A stretch of 64,000 bases of DNA from Nakamurella multipartita DSM 44233 (GCF_000024365.1 NC_013235.1:2604001-2668000), one strand, 5' to 3'; positions 33,033 through 42,352 are shown, counted from the stretch's first letter. Notes: a model not told the origin generated them from the sequence alone. Translations and numbers: made by a program.

Positions 33033-35131
33033 ATCGCGATCACCACCGCGGTGTCGGCGGTGATCGCGGTTCCCGCGGGCACCGACTGGCTGGCCACTCG
33101 GCCGCTCTTGCCCCGGGGTGGCGGGCCGGCGTCGGTGACGGTGACCGCGGTGGCGCCGGCCGCCCGGAGCAGGTTCTGCGCCTCGGCCCGGGTGCGCCCG
33201 ACCAGGGCCGGCATGGTGATCTGCTTGACCCCGACGCCCACGGACACCGGTGTGCCGAGCTTGGGCACCACGGACCCGGCGGCCGGCTGTTGGCTGACGA
33301 TCGCGCCGATCAGGTTCGGCGACGGGGCCGGCGCGGAGGTCGTCCCGATCGTGCTGGCGTCACCGGCCCAGCCCTGGTCCTGCAGCAGTCCGGCGGCGGC
33401 GTCCCGACCCCGGCCGACCAGCGACGGCATCACCATCAGCGCGTTGTTCGAGTAGTTCAAGGTGATCGGGCTGCCTTCGGGCACCCGCTGCCCGGGCGCC
33501 GAGTCGGTGCCGATGACGACCCCGCGGGGCTGGACGCCGTCCTGTTCGACGCCGACCGCGCTCAGGCCGGCGCCGGTCAGGATAGCGGTCGCCTCCTCCA
33601 CGCCGACCCCGACGATGCCGTCGGGCACGGTGACCAGGGTCAGGCCGGTGCCGACGGTGACGATCACCGTGCTGCCCGGCGGGGCCGCCAGGTGCGCGGC
33701 GGGGGACTGGGCCAGCACCTTGCCTCGGTCCGGGTCGGCGGACGGCTGCTGCTGCTCGGCGTAGGTCAGGCCCACCGCGGACAGGGCGGACCGGGCCTGA
33801 TCCGGGGTCAACCCGGCCAGGTCGGGCAGCGCGACCGAGCTGACGCCGCGGCCGACGACCAGCGCCACCGGTGACCCACCGACCACCTGGGTCAGCCCGG
33901 AAGGCCGCTGCTGCACCACCTTTCCGACGTCGGCGGCACTCGAATCGGCCTGGGTCACCGCGCCGGCGGTCAGTCCCTTGTCGGCCAGGACCTGCCGGGC
34001 CTGATCCAGCGGCATCCCGGACAGGTCGGGCACGGCGATCGGCCGGGCCGGCGGCGGGGTGCCGAGCACGCTCATGGTCAACCAGATCGCGGCGGCCAGG
34101 GCCAGGGCGCTGACGATGCCGAACCCGACCGCGGCGGCGACCCGACGGGAGCGGGGTGGCGGGGCCGGTTCGCCCTCGTCCACGCGCCGGTTGCGGGTCG
34201 GCGGGGCGAGCAGTGGCGGCGAACCGACCGGCCCGGGCCGGGCCGCGCCGACGGCGGCCAGGGCCGGGGTCCCGACCCGGACCCGGGCCAGGTCGGCCCG
34301 CAGATCGGCGGCCGACTGGTAGCGGTCCAGCGGGTCCTTGGCCAGCGCGGTCAGCACCACCGCGTCCAGCTCGGCCGGCACCGACGGCGCCAGCTCACCG
34401 GGCGGCCGGACCGGTTCCCCGGCGACCCGCACCGCGACCGCGACCGCGTCGTCGCCGGTGAACGGGACCGTCCCGGTGAGCAGTTCGTAGAGCAGGCAGC
34501 CGGCGCCGTACACATCGGTGCGGGCATCGAGCGGTTCGCCCCGAACCTGTTCCGGGGCCAGTGATCCGGCCGCCCAGGCGGGCAGATCCGGGGCCGCCCC
34601 GGCCGGCCCGGCGCGGCGGCCGGCGGGCATGTTCCCGGCCGGCGCGAAGGTGGTCGGCATGCCGAAGTCCATGACCTTGACCGACTCCCGGTCGCCGTCG
34701 CGCGCCAGCATCACGTTCTCTGCGCGTACCGCCCGGTGCAGGATGCCCTGCTTGTGCGAAAAGTCAAGGGCGCGGCAGACTTCCGAGACCAGGGCGACGG
34801 TCCGGTCGATCGGCGGGGGACCGTCGGCGTCCAGTTCCGCGCGCAGGGTCCGGCCGTCCACCCATTCGGTGACGATGAACGGGTCGCCGGCGTGCTCGTC
34901 CTCGGGTGGCAGCTCGCCGGTGTCGTAGACCGCGACGATCCCGGGGTGATTGAGCACGGCGGCCGCGGCCGCCTGCTGCCGGAGCCGGGCCCGGAACGCC
35001 GGGTCCTGGTGGCGATCGGCTCGCAGCACCTTGATCGCGACGTCGCGCTGCAGGCGCAGGTCACGACCGCGGTGCACCACCGACGTGGCGCCCCGCCCGA
35101 CCTCGTCCCCGATCTCGTACCGGCCCGTCAC
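33023..35131 (-). CDS. PASTA-domain Ser/Thr protein kinase with HRA in place of HRD (probable pseudokinase)
   Basis: A 702-aa membrane protein. Residues 1-265 are a PknB-like kinase domain with VGRGATSVV loop and VAIKVLR lysine, but the catalytic loop is H132-R133-A134 (GILHRAVRAENVML) instead of HRDxKPxN; DFG (VMDFGMP) is kept. A TM helix (VSALALAAAIWLTMSVLG) leads to five extracellular PASTA units, whose starts are VPDLSGM, LPDLAGL, VPDGIVG, MPSLVGR and MPALVGR. PASTA kinases sense muropeptides and control wall growth; this one probably binds but barely phosphorylates. Start GTG 35131 has an AGAGGA site. It stands away from the usual division cluster, so it is likely a paralogue of PknB. 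Confidence 0.9.
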   Translation of the reverse strand: MTGRYEIGDEVGRGATSVVHRGRDLRLQRDVAIKVLRADRHQDPAFRARLRQQAAAAAVLNHPGIVAVYDTGELPPEDEHAGDPFIVTEWVDGRTLRAELDADGPPPIDRTVALVSEVCRALDFSHKQGILHRAVRAENVMLARDGDRESVKVMDFGMPTTFAPAGNMPAGRRAGPAGAAPDLPAWAAGSLAPEQVRGEPLDARTDVYGAGCLLYELLTGTVPFTGDDAVAVAVRVAGEPVRPPGELAPSVPAELDAVVLTALAKDPLDRYQSAADLRADLARVRVGTPALAAVGAARPGPVGSPPLLAPPTRNRRVDEGEPAPPPRSRRVAAAVGFGIVSALALAAAIWLTMSVLGTPPPARPIAVPDLSGMPLDQARQVLADKGLTAGAVTQADSSAADVGKVVQQRPSGLTQVVGGSPVALVVGRGVSSVALPDLAGLTPDQARSALSAVGLTYAEQQQPSADPDRGKVLAQSPAAHLAAPPGSTVIVTVGTGLTLVTVPDGIVGVGVEEATAILTGAGLSAVGVEQDGVQPRGVVIGTDSAPGQRVPEGSPITLNYSNNALMVMPSLVGRGRDAAAGLLQDQGWAGDASTIGTTSAPAPSPNLIGAIVSQQPAAGSVVPKLGTPVSVGVGVKQITMPALVGRTRAEAQNLLRAAGATAVTVTDAGPPPRGKSGRVASQSVPAGTAITADTAVVIAIYG

Positions 35132-35321
35132 CCGATCCTCTCGGCAGAGTCCCGCTCGCCCGTGCGTCGACCGGTGAACGGCGACCTCGACCGTTGACCG
35201 GTGAAGGCACCCCGTTGCCCTCGTGTGCCCCATTGTTCCCCGCATGGGCGAGATCGAACAGGTCCGCCCCGTCCGGGGTCCGGCACAATCAGCGGCGTAC
35301 CAGCTGACAAGGAGGCCAGTG

Positions 35322-37205
35322 ATGGGCGTGTACGAGCGGATCCGGCAGGCGAGCCTGGACGATCCGGAGACCTTCTGGCTCGACGCGGCCGGCGCCCTGG
35401 ACTGGTCCGTCCGGCCGGCCCGGGCGCTGGACGGCTCGGCCGCCCCGTTCTACCGCTGGTTTCCGGACGGCGAGCTGAACGTGTGCGCCAACGCCCTGGA
35501 CCGGCACGTCGAGGCGGGTCGGGGCGAGCAGGCGGCGCTCATTTACGACAGCCCGGTCACCGGCACCGTGACCACCCGTACCTACCGCGAACTGCGGGAC
35601 GAGGTGGCGCGCTTCGCCGGGGTGCTGCGCGACCTCGGCGTGGGCCGGGGCGACCGGGTCGTGGTGTACCTGCCGATGATCCCGGAGGCGGCGGTGGCCA
35701 TGCTGGCCTGCGCCCGGATCGGTGCGATCCACTCGGTGGTCTTCGGCGGGTTCGCGCCCCGCGAGCTGGCGGCCCGGATCGACGACGCGCGCCCGCGGGT
35801 GATCGTCTCCGCCTCCTGCGGGATCGAGGTGAACCGGGTCCTGGAGTACAAGCCGCTGCTGGACCAGGCCATCGAGCTGGCCGGGCACAAGCCGGAGCAC
35901 TGCGTGATCCGGCAACGCCCGCAGGCCACCGCCGCGATGGGCGAGCGTGACGTCGACTGGGCGGCGGCGATGCAGGCCGCGACGCCGGCCGACCCGGTTC
36001 CGGTCCGGTCCACCGACCCGCTGTACATCCTCTACACCTCCGGTACGACCGGCAAACCCAAGGGCGTCGTGCGCGACAGTGGCGGCTACGCGGTGGCGCT
36101 GGCCTGGTCGATGCGCGGCATCTACGACGTCGGGCCCGGCGAGGTGATGTTCACCGCCTCCGATGTCGGGTGGGTGGTCGGCCACTCCTACATCGTCTAC
36201 GGACCGCTGCTGGCCGGCGCGACCACGGTGCTCTACGAGGGCAAGCCGGTGGGAACGCCGGATGCGGGCCAGTTCTGGCGGGTGGTCGCCGACCACCGGG
36301 TGAAGAGCCTGTTCACCGCGCCGACCGCATTCCGGGCCATCCGCAAGGCCGATCCGGACGGCGCCTTCGTCGGCAAGTACGACGTGTCGAGCCTGAAATA
36401 TCTGTTCCTGGCGGGCGAGCGGCTCGATCCGGAGACCTACCGGTGGGCCGGCGAGCTGCTGGGCATCCCGGTGATTGACCACTGGTGGCAGACCGAGACC
36501 GGGTGGGCCATTGTGGCCGATCCGGCCGGCGTCGAACTGCTGCCGATCAAGGCGGGCTCGCCGACCCGGCCGATGCCCGGCTGGGATGTGCGGATCCTCG
36601 ACCCGTCCGGGGCGCCGATGCCGGCCGGCGAGGACGGCGCGATCGCCATCAGGCTGCCGCTGCCGCCCGGGGCGCTGCCCACCCTGTGGGGCGACGACGA
36701 GCGGTACCGGCGCTCGTACCTGGACACCTACCCGGGGTTCTATCTGACCGGTGACGGCGGGCACATCGACCAGGACGGCTACCTGTTCGTGATGGGCCGG
36801 ACCGACGACGTGATCAACGTGGCCGGGCATCGGCTGTCGACCGGCGGCATGGAGGAGGTGCTGGCCGGGCATCCGGATGTGGCCGAGTGCGCGGTGATCG
36901 GGGTCGCCGACGTGCTCAAGGGACAGGTGCCGCGGGGGTTCGTGGTGCTCAAGGCCGGGGTCGATCGTGACCCGGCGGTCGTCGAGGCCGAGCTGGTCGC
37001 CCGGGTTCGGGACCAGATCGGCGCCGTCGCCGCCCTCCGGGAGGTGTCGGTGGTGCCGGCCCTGCCCAAGACCCGATCGGGCAAGATCCTGCGCCGCACG
37101 ATGCGGCAGATCGCCGACGGCGTCGAGGCACCCGTCCCGTCCACCATCGACGACGCGAGCGTGCTGGACACGCTGCGGCCCGTGCTGCGGACCGCGAGCG
37201 GCTGA
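35322..37205 (+). CDS. prpE: Propionyl-CoA synthetase-like acyl-CoA ligase
   Basis: A 627-aa member of the acetyl/propionyl-CoA synthetase family. The AMP-binding signature is YILYTSGTTGKPKGVVRD, the A5 motif is IDHWWQTETGW, YLTGDGGHIDQDGYLFVMGRTDDVINVAGHR carries A7-A8, and PKTRSGKILRR holds the acetylation-site Lys. The PrpE-type pattern of DSGGYAVALAWSM and SAPTAF-like KSLFTAPTAFRAIRKAD favours propionate over acetate. It joins a short carboxylate to CoA via an acyl-AMP. GGAGG at 35311-35315 precedes the ATG. It is divergent from the kinase with 190 bp between. Confidence 0.9.
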   Translation: MGVYERIRQASLDDPETFWLDAAGALDWSVRPARALDGSAAPFYRWFPDGELNVCANALDRHVEAGRGEQAALIYDSPVTGTVTTRTYRELRDEVARFAGVLRDLGVGRGDRVVVYLPMIPEAAVAMLACARIGAIHSVVFGGFAPRELAARIDDARPRVIVSASCGIEVNRVLEYKPLLDQAIELAGHKPEHCVIRQRPQATAAMGERDVDWAAAMQAATPADPVPVRSTDPLYILYTSGTTGKPKGVVRDSGGYAVALAWSMRGIYDVGPGEVMFTASDVGWVVGHSYIVYGPLLAGATTVLYEGKPVGTPDAGQFWRVVADHRVKSLFTAPTAFRAIRKADPDGAFVGKYDVSSLKYLFLAGERLDPETYRWAGELLGIPVIDHWWQTETGWAIVADPAGVELLPIKAGSPTRPMPGWDVRILDPSGAPMPAGEDGAIAIRLPLPPGALPTLWGDDERYRRSYLDTYPGFYLTGDGGHIDQDGYLFVMGRTDDVINVAGHRLSTGGMEEVLAGHPDVAECAVIGVADVLKGQVPRGFVVLKAGVDRDPAVVEAELVARVRDQIGAVAALREVSVVPALPKTRSGKILRRTMRQIADGVEAPVPSTIDDASVLDTLRPVLRTASG

Positions 37206-37215
37206 CCGGCGCCGG

Positions 37216-37872
37216 TCAGGACGCGGCGCGGTGCTGGGGTGCCTCGCCCAGCTCGGCCACGACCTGGGCGGCGATGACGGCCGAGGCCTTGCGCCGGTCC
37301 ATGGCGGTCCGCTGGATCCAGCGGAAGGCCTCGGGCTCGGTCATCCGCCGATGGGTCATCAGCAGTCCCTTGGCCCGGTCGATCAGCTTGCGCGATTCCA
37401 GTCGCCGACTCGCGGCCTCGACATCGGCGGCCAACCGGCGCATCTCGGCGTAGCGCGCGATGGCCACCTCGACCGCCGGGATGACCGCGGCCCGGCTCGG
37501 CGGCTTGGTCAGGTAGGCCAGCGCCCCGGCGTCGCGGGCCCCGGCGATCTGCTCCGGCGTGGAATCGGTGGCCAGCACGACGACCGGCGCGATGCGCAGC
37601 GCCGTGATCTCGGCCAGGGCCAGCAGGTCGGCCGAACCGGGGGCGATCCCGGCGACCACCACATCCGGTCGACGATCGCGGATGAGGCCGACCGCGTCGG
37701 CGGGCTCGGCCGTGTCGCCGACCACCTCGAATCCGTCCTCGGCCAGGATGCCGGTGATACTGCGTCGGGTCAGCTCGTCGCGCTCGCACACCACGGCTCG
37801 CCGGACTTCCCGAGCCTGCTCCGAAGGCAGCCCTGGGGGCAGGGTCGGCCCGCCCGTCCGCTCGATGCCCAT
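37216..37872 (-). CDS. ANTAR-domain regulator with degenerate receiver domain
   Basis: A 218-aa protein. Residues about 25-145 are receiver-like (VVCERDELTRRSITGIL, LTKP with the conserved Lys), but the phosphoacceptor Asp is missing: the strand reads DVVVAGIAPGS where DVVxxDxxMP is normal. A coiled linker leads to the ANTAR domain (SRKLIDRAKGLLMTHRRMTEPEAFRWIQRTAM), which binds paired RNA hairpins to block termination. The start at 37872 has GGAGA upstream. Without the Asp it is unlikely to be switched by phosphorylation. A 9-bp hairpin lies 93 bp upstream. Confidence 0.88.
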   Translation of the reverse strand: MGIERTGGPTLPPGLPSEQAREVRRAVVCERDELTRRSITGILAEDGFEVVGDTAEPADAVGLIRDRRPDVVVAGIAPGSADLLALAEITALRIAPVVVLATDSTPEQIAGARDAGALAYLTKPPSRAAVIPAVEVAIARYAEMRRLAADVEAASRRLESRKLIDRAKGLLMTHRRMTEPEAFRWIQRTAMDRRKASAVIAAQVVAELGEAPQHRAAS

Positions 37873-37964
37873 GGTCTGTCTCCGTCTCTCGCACCGCGCC
37901 GTGACCCAATGAACTGGACCGATTGCGGACCGACCGCCGAGGCAAGTCGATCTTGTTAGCAACA

Positions 37965-37992
37965 TTAGCTGAGAATTAGCCAACTCAGCTAA
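37965..37992. repeat. 9-bp inverted repeat with 10-nt loop upstream of ANTAR gene
   Basis: TTAGCTGAG at 37965-37973 pairs with CTCAGCTAA at 37984-37992. Additional TTAGC copies occur just before and in the loop. It sits 93-120 bp upstream of the ANTAR regulator start, so it lies in its promoter or leader and could be an operator or a leader hairpin. Confidence 0.6.
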
Positions 37993-38162
37993 CCCATACT
38001 GTGACCACTCGCACGCGTCGGCCGCGGTTCACCCGATTGGGGAATCGACGCGTTCGCTCCGGCCGGTTCAATCGGGAAATCATGTGCCACCGATCACGTT
38101 TCACCCGAAGTTAGGCCAGTCCCGCTCGTTCGCAACCCTGGGTCTTGCCCTGGGTAATCGGG

Positions 38163-38178
38163 CCAGGGAAATCCCTGG
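38163..38178. repeat. CCAGGG/CCCTGG hairpin
   Basis: CCAGGG (38163-38168) and CCCTGG (38173-38178) form a 6-bp stem with a 4-nt loop, followed by GGTTTTC. Two more CCCTGG copies lie just upstream (near 38137 and 38149), so this may be a repeat cluster for a regulator or a weak terminator. Confidence 0.45.
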
Positions 38179-38330
38179 GGTTTTCGGGTGAGCCCGCCCC
38201 GGATCGGCCGCATCCGAGCTGACGGCGATCACTGTGCGGCGCAGCCGGATCGGGGCCGTTCGGCCCATGATCAACAGAGGGTGACGCTGCGGATGCGCTA
38301 CGCCACGGCCGCGGCTAGGGTTCGGAACGC

Positions 38331-38344
38331 TGGAAGCGCTCCCA
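38331..38344. promoter_or_regulatory. CebR/CelR-like LacI-family operator
   Basis: TGGAAGCGCTCCCA differs by one base from the 14-bp palindrome TGGGAGCGCTCCCA, known as the target of the cello-oligosaccharide repressors CebR and CelR in actinobacteria. It is 60 bp upstream of the secreted beta-helix/FN3 gene, a natural position for repression. No LacI-family regulator is in the window. Confidence 0.55.
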
Positions 38345-38404
38345 CACGGTGTCATCGCCGACGGGGAGCGCGATGCACCCAACGAAGGGGAAAGGCGTCG
38401 CCAC

Positions 38405-41062
38405 ATGTCGGTCGACCGTTCGCAATCGAGTCCGCAGCCGAATCGGTCCGTTCGACCGAGTCGCCCAGGCCAACGGCGAACCGGGCGACCGGCCCGCTGG
38501 GCCGCGCTGACCGTCGCTGCGTTGACCGTGCTGGCCGTCGCCTGCGCCGGCACCGCCGCCGCTCAACCGGTCGAAAGTGCCGCGGCCGCCGGCGCTGCCG
38601 CCGCGGCCCCGGCCGATCTGGGCGCCAACGTCAAGGTTTTCGATCCGAGCATGCCGATTGCGCAGATCCAGCAACAGGTCGACGCGATCACCGCCCAGCA
38701 GGTCAACGACGAGATGGGCACCAACCGGTACGCCCTGCTGTTCAAGCCCGGCACCTACGGCACCCCGGGCAATCCGCTGAGCATCCAGGTGGGGTACTAC
38801 ACCGAGGTCGCCGGGCTGGGCCAGAACCCGACCGACGTGGTCATCAACGGACGGATCGACGTCTACAACCGGTGCCTGACCGACTACGCCCCCCGTCAGC
38901 CGTATTGCGTTGCCCTGAACAACTTCTGGCGGTCGCTGTCCAACCTCACGGTGAACGTGGCCGGGGGCACCACCGACTGCCGCCGCACCGCGATGTTCTG
39001 GGCCGCCTCCCAGTCCTCGCCGATGCGCCGGGTCAACATCAACGGCCCGCTGTCCCTGATGGACTACTGCACCGACCAGCCGCAGTGGGCCAGCGGTGGG
39101 TACATCGCCGACTCCAAGATCCCGGCCCAGGTCGTCAACGGCTCGCAGCAGCAGTACTACGTGCGCAACTCCACCGTCGGCGGCTGGTCCAACGGCGTGT
39201 GGAACCAGGTCTTCTCCGGCGTCACCGGCGCCCCGGCGACCAACTTCGGGGTCAAGCAGGCCGACAACCGCCTGGGCAGCTACACCAACCTGCCCACCAC
39301 CCCGCTGAGCCGGGAGAAGCCCTACCTGTACGTCGATTCCGCCGGCGCCTACCAGGTCTTCGTGCCCTCGGCCCGGGCGAACTCCGCCGGCGTGAGCTGG
39401 GCCAACGGCAACACCCCGGGCCGCTCCATCCCGCTCTCGCAGTTCTTCGTCGCCCGGCCGACCGATTCGGTGGCCAGCATCAACTCCGCGCTGGCCGCCG
39501 GCCAGCACCTGCTGCTGACCCCGGGTGTCTACGACGTCGCCACCAGCATCAAGGTGACCCGTGCCGACACCGTCGTGCTCGGCCTGGGCATGGCCACCCT
39601 GACCGCAGTCAACGGCTCCGTGCCGCTGACCGTGGGCGATGTGGCCGGCGTCGTGGTGGCCGGCGTGATGATCGACGCCGGCACCGTCAGCTCGCCCGCC
39701 CTGATGACCGTCGGCACCGAGAACGGCACCTGCGCGGCGTGCTCGACCGGCGACCCGACCACCCTGTCCGACGTGTTCATGCGGGTCGGCGGGCCGCACG
39801 TGGGCAAGACCGTCAAGGGCCTGGTCGTCAACAGTGACGACGTGCTGATCGACCACACCTGGCTGTGGCGCGGTGATCACGGCCAGCCCGGCAGCGTCGG
39901 CTGGGACGTCAGCCCGGGCGATGTCGGCCTCGTCGTCAACGGCGACAACGTCACCGGCACCGGCCTTTTCGTCGAGCACTGGCGCGAGTACAACGTCATC
40001 TGGAACGGCCAGCACGGCACCGTAGTGTTCTTCCAGAACGAGCTGCCCTACGACCCGCCCAACCAGCAGGCCTGGCGCTCCGACGCCCTGGGCTACGCCG
40101 CCTACAAGGTCGCCGACTCGGTGACCACCCACGAACTGTGGGGCGGCGGCGCGTACATCTACACCAACGTCGACCCGACGATCCACCTGAGCCACGCCTT
40201 CGAGGTGCCGATCCGCAGCGGGGTCAAGCTGCACCACCTGCTGACCGTCCAGCTGCTGGCCGGGACCATCGATCACATCGTCAACGACACCGGCGAGGCC
40301 ACCCCGTACCCGGAGACCGAGCCGGCCATGCTGATCGAGTACCCCACCGGCGACGTGCCCCCGACCACCACCACCCCGACCACCACCCCGGTCACCACGA
40401 CGCCGACCACCCCGGTCACCACGACTCCGGTCACCACGACGCCGACCACCCCGACCACCCCGCCGGTCACCACCACCCCGACCACCCCGACGACGCCGAC
40501 CGGCCCGTCCGGCACCGGGCCGACCAACCTGCGGATCACCACGACCGACGACAGCGCCACCCTGACCTGGGACGGTGACCCGTCGGCGACCTACGAGATC
40601 CTGCGCGGGGAGGCCGGCGTCCGCATCGCGACGAGCACCGGAAACACCTTCACCGACCGTGGTCTGGCCCGCAGCGTGCCCTACGTCTACTCGGTGCGGG
40701 GACCCGGTGGGGTGACCCGGCAGATCACCGTGATCCCCGGCAGCACGCCGGTCACCACCCCACCGACCACCCCGCCGACGACCAGCCCGACGACGGCGCC
40801 GACCACCGCGACCACGGCGCCGACCGGGGCCGCACCACGGAACCTGCGGTCGATCGGCACCACCTCCAGCACCATCACCCTGGGCTGGGACGGTGACCCG
40901 AACGCCACCTACGAGGTGCTGCGCGGCGAGGCGGGGGAGCGGATCGCGACGGTGAAGGGCACCAGCTTCACCGACATCGGGTTGTTGCCCCGGACGCCCT
41001 ACGTCTATTCGGTCCGGGGCGCCGGACAGACCACCCCGCAGGTGACCCTCCGGATCCCCTGA
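38405..41062 (+). CDS. Large secreted beta-helix protein with two FN3 domains
   Basis: An 885-aa secreted protein. A long basic N terminus with RR and a hydrophobic core (WAALTVAALTVLAVACAG) forms the signal peptide. Residues about 70-650 resemble a pectin-lyase-like beta-helix (RYALLFKPGTYGT, NNFWRSLSNLTVNVAGG, HLLLTPGVYDVATSIKV, ADTVVLGLGMATL). Two fibronectin type III domains follow (NLRITTTDDSATLTWDG and NLRSIGTTSSTITLGWDG), separated by Thr/Pro linkers, as in carbohydrate-active enzymes. Relatives in actinobacteria are annotated without proven activity. The catalytic residues are unknown to me. Glycan degradation is an inference from fold, FN3/TP linkers and the CebR-like operator upstream. 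Confidence 0.85.
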   Translation: MSVDRSQSSPQPNRSVRPSRPGQRRTGRPARWAALTVAALTVLAVACAGTAAAQPVESAAAAGAAAAAPADLGANVKVFDPSMPIAQIQQQVDAITAQQVNDEMGTNRYALLFKPGTYGTPGNPLSIQVGYYTEVAGLGQNPTDVVINGRIDVYNRCLTDYAPRQPYCVALNNFWRSLSNLTVNVAGGTTDCRRTAMFWAASQSSPMRRVNINGPLSLMDYCTDQPQWASGGYIADSKIPAQVVNGSQQQYYVRNSTVGGWSNGVWNQVFSGVTGAPATNFGVKQADNRLGSYTNLPTTPLSREKPYLYVDSAGAYQVFVPSARANSAGVSWANGNTPGRSIPLSQFFVARPTDSVASINSALAAGQHLLLTPGVYDVATSIKVTRADTVVLGLGMATLTAVNGSVPLTVGDVAGVVVAGVMIDAGTVSSPALMTVGTENGTCAACSTGDPTTLSDVFMRVGGPHVGKTVKGLVVNSDDVLIDHTWLWRGDHGQPGSVGWDVSPGDVGLVVNGDNVTGTGLFVEHWREYNVIWNGQHGTVVFFQNELPYDPPNQQAWRSDALGYAAYKVADSVTTHELWGGGAYIYTNVDPTIHLSHAFEVPIRSGVKLHHLLTVQLLAGTIDHIVNDTGEATPYPETEPAMLIEYPTGDVPPTTTTPTTTPVTTTPTTPVTTTPVTTTPTTPTTPPVTTTPTTPTTPTGPSGTGPTNLRITTTDDSATLTWDGDPSATYEILRGEAGVRIATSTGNTFTDRGLARSVPYVYSVRGPGGVTRQITVIPGSTPVTTPPTTPPTTSPTTAPTTATTAPTGAAPRNLRSIGTTSSTITLGWDGDPNATYEVLRGEAGERIATVKGTSFTDIGLLPRTPYVYSVRGAGQTTPQVTLRIP

Positions 41063-41116
41063 GCCCGAGCCGCGGCCGGCGGGATCCACCCGGACGAATC
41101 GGGCTACCATCGAGGG

Positions 41117-42208
41117 GTGCCCGCTTCGTTCCGGGCGGGCAACCCGCATCAGCAGATCAGGTTCTGCCGGGCCGCCGACGGTGTGCGCATCGCCTATGCG
41201 GTGCATGGCACCGGCCCCCCGTTGCTGATCTCCACCTGCTGGCTCTCCCATCTGCAGCACGATTGGGAGAGCCCGGTCTGGCGGCACTTCCTGTCCGACC
41301 TCGGCGAGTTTGCGACCGTGATCCGGTTCGACGAGCGGGGCCACGGCCTGTCCGATTGGGACGTCACCGACTTCTCGCTTGAGGCTCGGCTCGGAGATCT
41401 GGCGGCCGTCGCCGACGACGCCGGCTTTCCCACGTTCGCGCTGATGGCGATGGCGCAAGGGGGTCCGGTGGCGATCACGTACGCGCACCGGTACCCGGGC
41501 CGGGTCACCCGGCTGGTGTTCTACGACAGCTACGCCGACCCGCTGCACGGCATGACCGACGACGACATCGAGCTGGAGGACGCGTTCGAGCACATCATCA
41601 AGGCGGGCTGGGGCCGGCCGGAGAGCACCTTCCGGCGAGTGTTCAGCACGCAGATGATCCCGGACGCGACCGAGGAGCAGCTCGGCTGGCTGGACGAGCT
41701 GCTCCGGGTGTCGGTGTCCCCGCGCACCGCTGTGCTCGCCCGGCAACAACGCAAGGGGGCCGACGCCAGTGCCCTGATGCCGCAGCTGACGGCACCCACC
41801 CTGGTCCTGCATTCGTTGCGGGACCGGATGAACAGCTTCGCGCACGCGCGCCATCTGTCGACCGGCATCCCCGGCGCCCGGCTGGTGCCGCTGGACAGCG
41901 GCAACCACATCCTGCTGGCCGACGAACCGGCCTGGCCACAGTTCGTCACCGCGGTGCGCGATTTCCTCGCCGACGACCGCGAGTCCGCCCCGGCCCCGGC
42001 GAGAGTGCCGCTGGCCCAGGTGCTCTCCGGTCGCGAACTGCAGGTGTTGGGCCTGGCGGCGCAGGGCCGGGACAACGACGAGATCGCCCGCCGCCTCACG
42101 CTGAGCGTGCGCACCGTCGAACGGCACCTGCAGAACATCTACGCGAAGCTGGAGGTGCAGGGAAAGTCGGCCCGCACGGCCGCGGTCGCCCGATTGCTGT
42201 CCGGCTGA
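41117..42208 (+). CDS. Alpha/beta hydrolase-LuxR fusion lacking the nucleophile
   Basis: A 363-aa protein built like the one at 6991-8049: hydrolase-like domain (ADGVRIAYAVHGTGPPLL, FDERGHGLSD, MNSFAHARHLSTGIPGARL) and C-terminal LuxR HTH (LSGRELQVLGLAAQGR, LSVRTVERHLQNIYAKLEV). Where GxSxG is expected the sequence is LMAMAQGG, so the nucleophile Ser is A113. It therefore should not hydrolyse esters and probably senses a ligand. Starts with GTG at 41117. It lies between the secreted beta-helix gene and the methyltransferase gene on the same strand, and could control either. Confidence 0.88.
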   Translation: MPASFRAGNPHQQIRFCRAADGVRIAYAVHGTGPPLLISTCWLSHLQHDWESPVWRHFLSDLGEFATVIRFDERGHGLSDWDVTDFSLEARLGDLAAVADDAGFPTFALMAMAQGGPVAITYAHRYPGRVTRLVFYDSYADPLHGMTDDDIELEDAFEHIIKAGWGRPESTFRRVFSTQMIPDATEEQLGWLDELLRVSVSPRTAVLARQQRKGADASALMPQLTAPTLVLHSLRDRMNSFAHARHLSTGIPGARLVPLDSGNHILLADEPAWPQFVTAVRDFLADDRESAPAPARVPLAQVLSGRELQVLGLAAQGRDNDEIARRLTLSVRTVERHLQNIYAKLEVQGKSARTAAVARLLSG

Positions 42209-42352
42209 CTACGCGCCGGCACCCAGCCCGGTGCCGACCGGACCCCGCGGCTTTGAGCGGGTGCACCGATGCCGGCCGGGCTCGGGCCGTCCTACCGTTG
42301 TTCCCAACGCCGAAGACATCGGCGGACATGTTGCGGGACAGGGAGATTCGAC

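Larger units (their letters stand above)
37873..38404. other. 532-bp intergenic region with three inverted repeats
   Basis: Lies between the ANTAR gene and the secreted beta-helix gene, which are divergent. I found no gene in it. It holds a 9-bp-stem hairpin on the ANTAR side, a CCAGGG-AAAT-CCCTGG hairpin near the middle, and a palindrome resembling the CebR/CelR operator 60 bp before the beta-helix gene. It is lower in GC on the left side than the neighbouring genes. Confidence 0.6.

Noticed and set aside
37965..37992. Intrinsic terminator
   Set aside because: It lies between divergent genes, upstream of both, with no T tract.
38315..42127. A 1270-aa minus-strand open frame
   Set aside because: Antisense to the beta-helix and hydrolase-LuxR genes; Gly/Arg/Val-rich with no recognisable domain.
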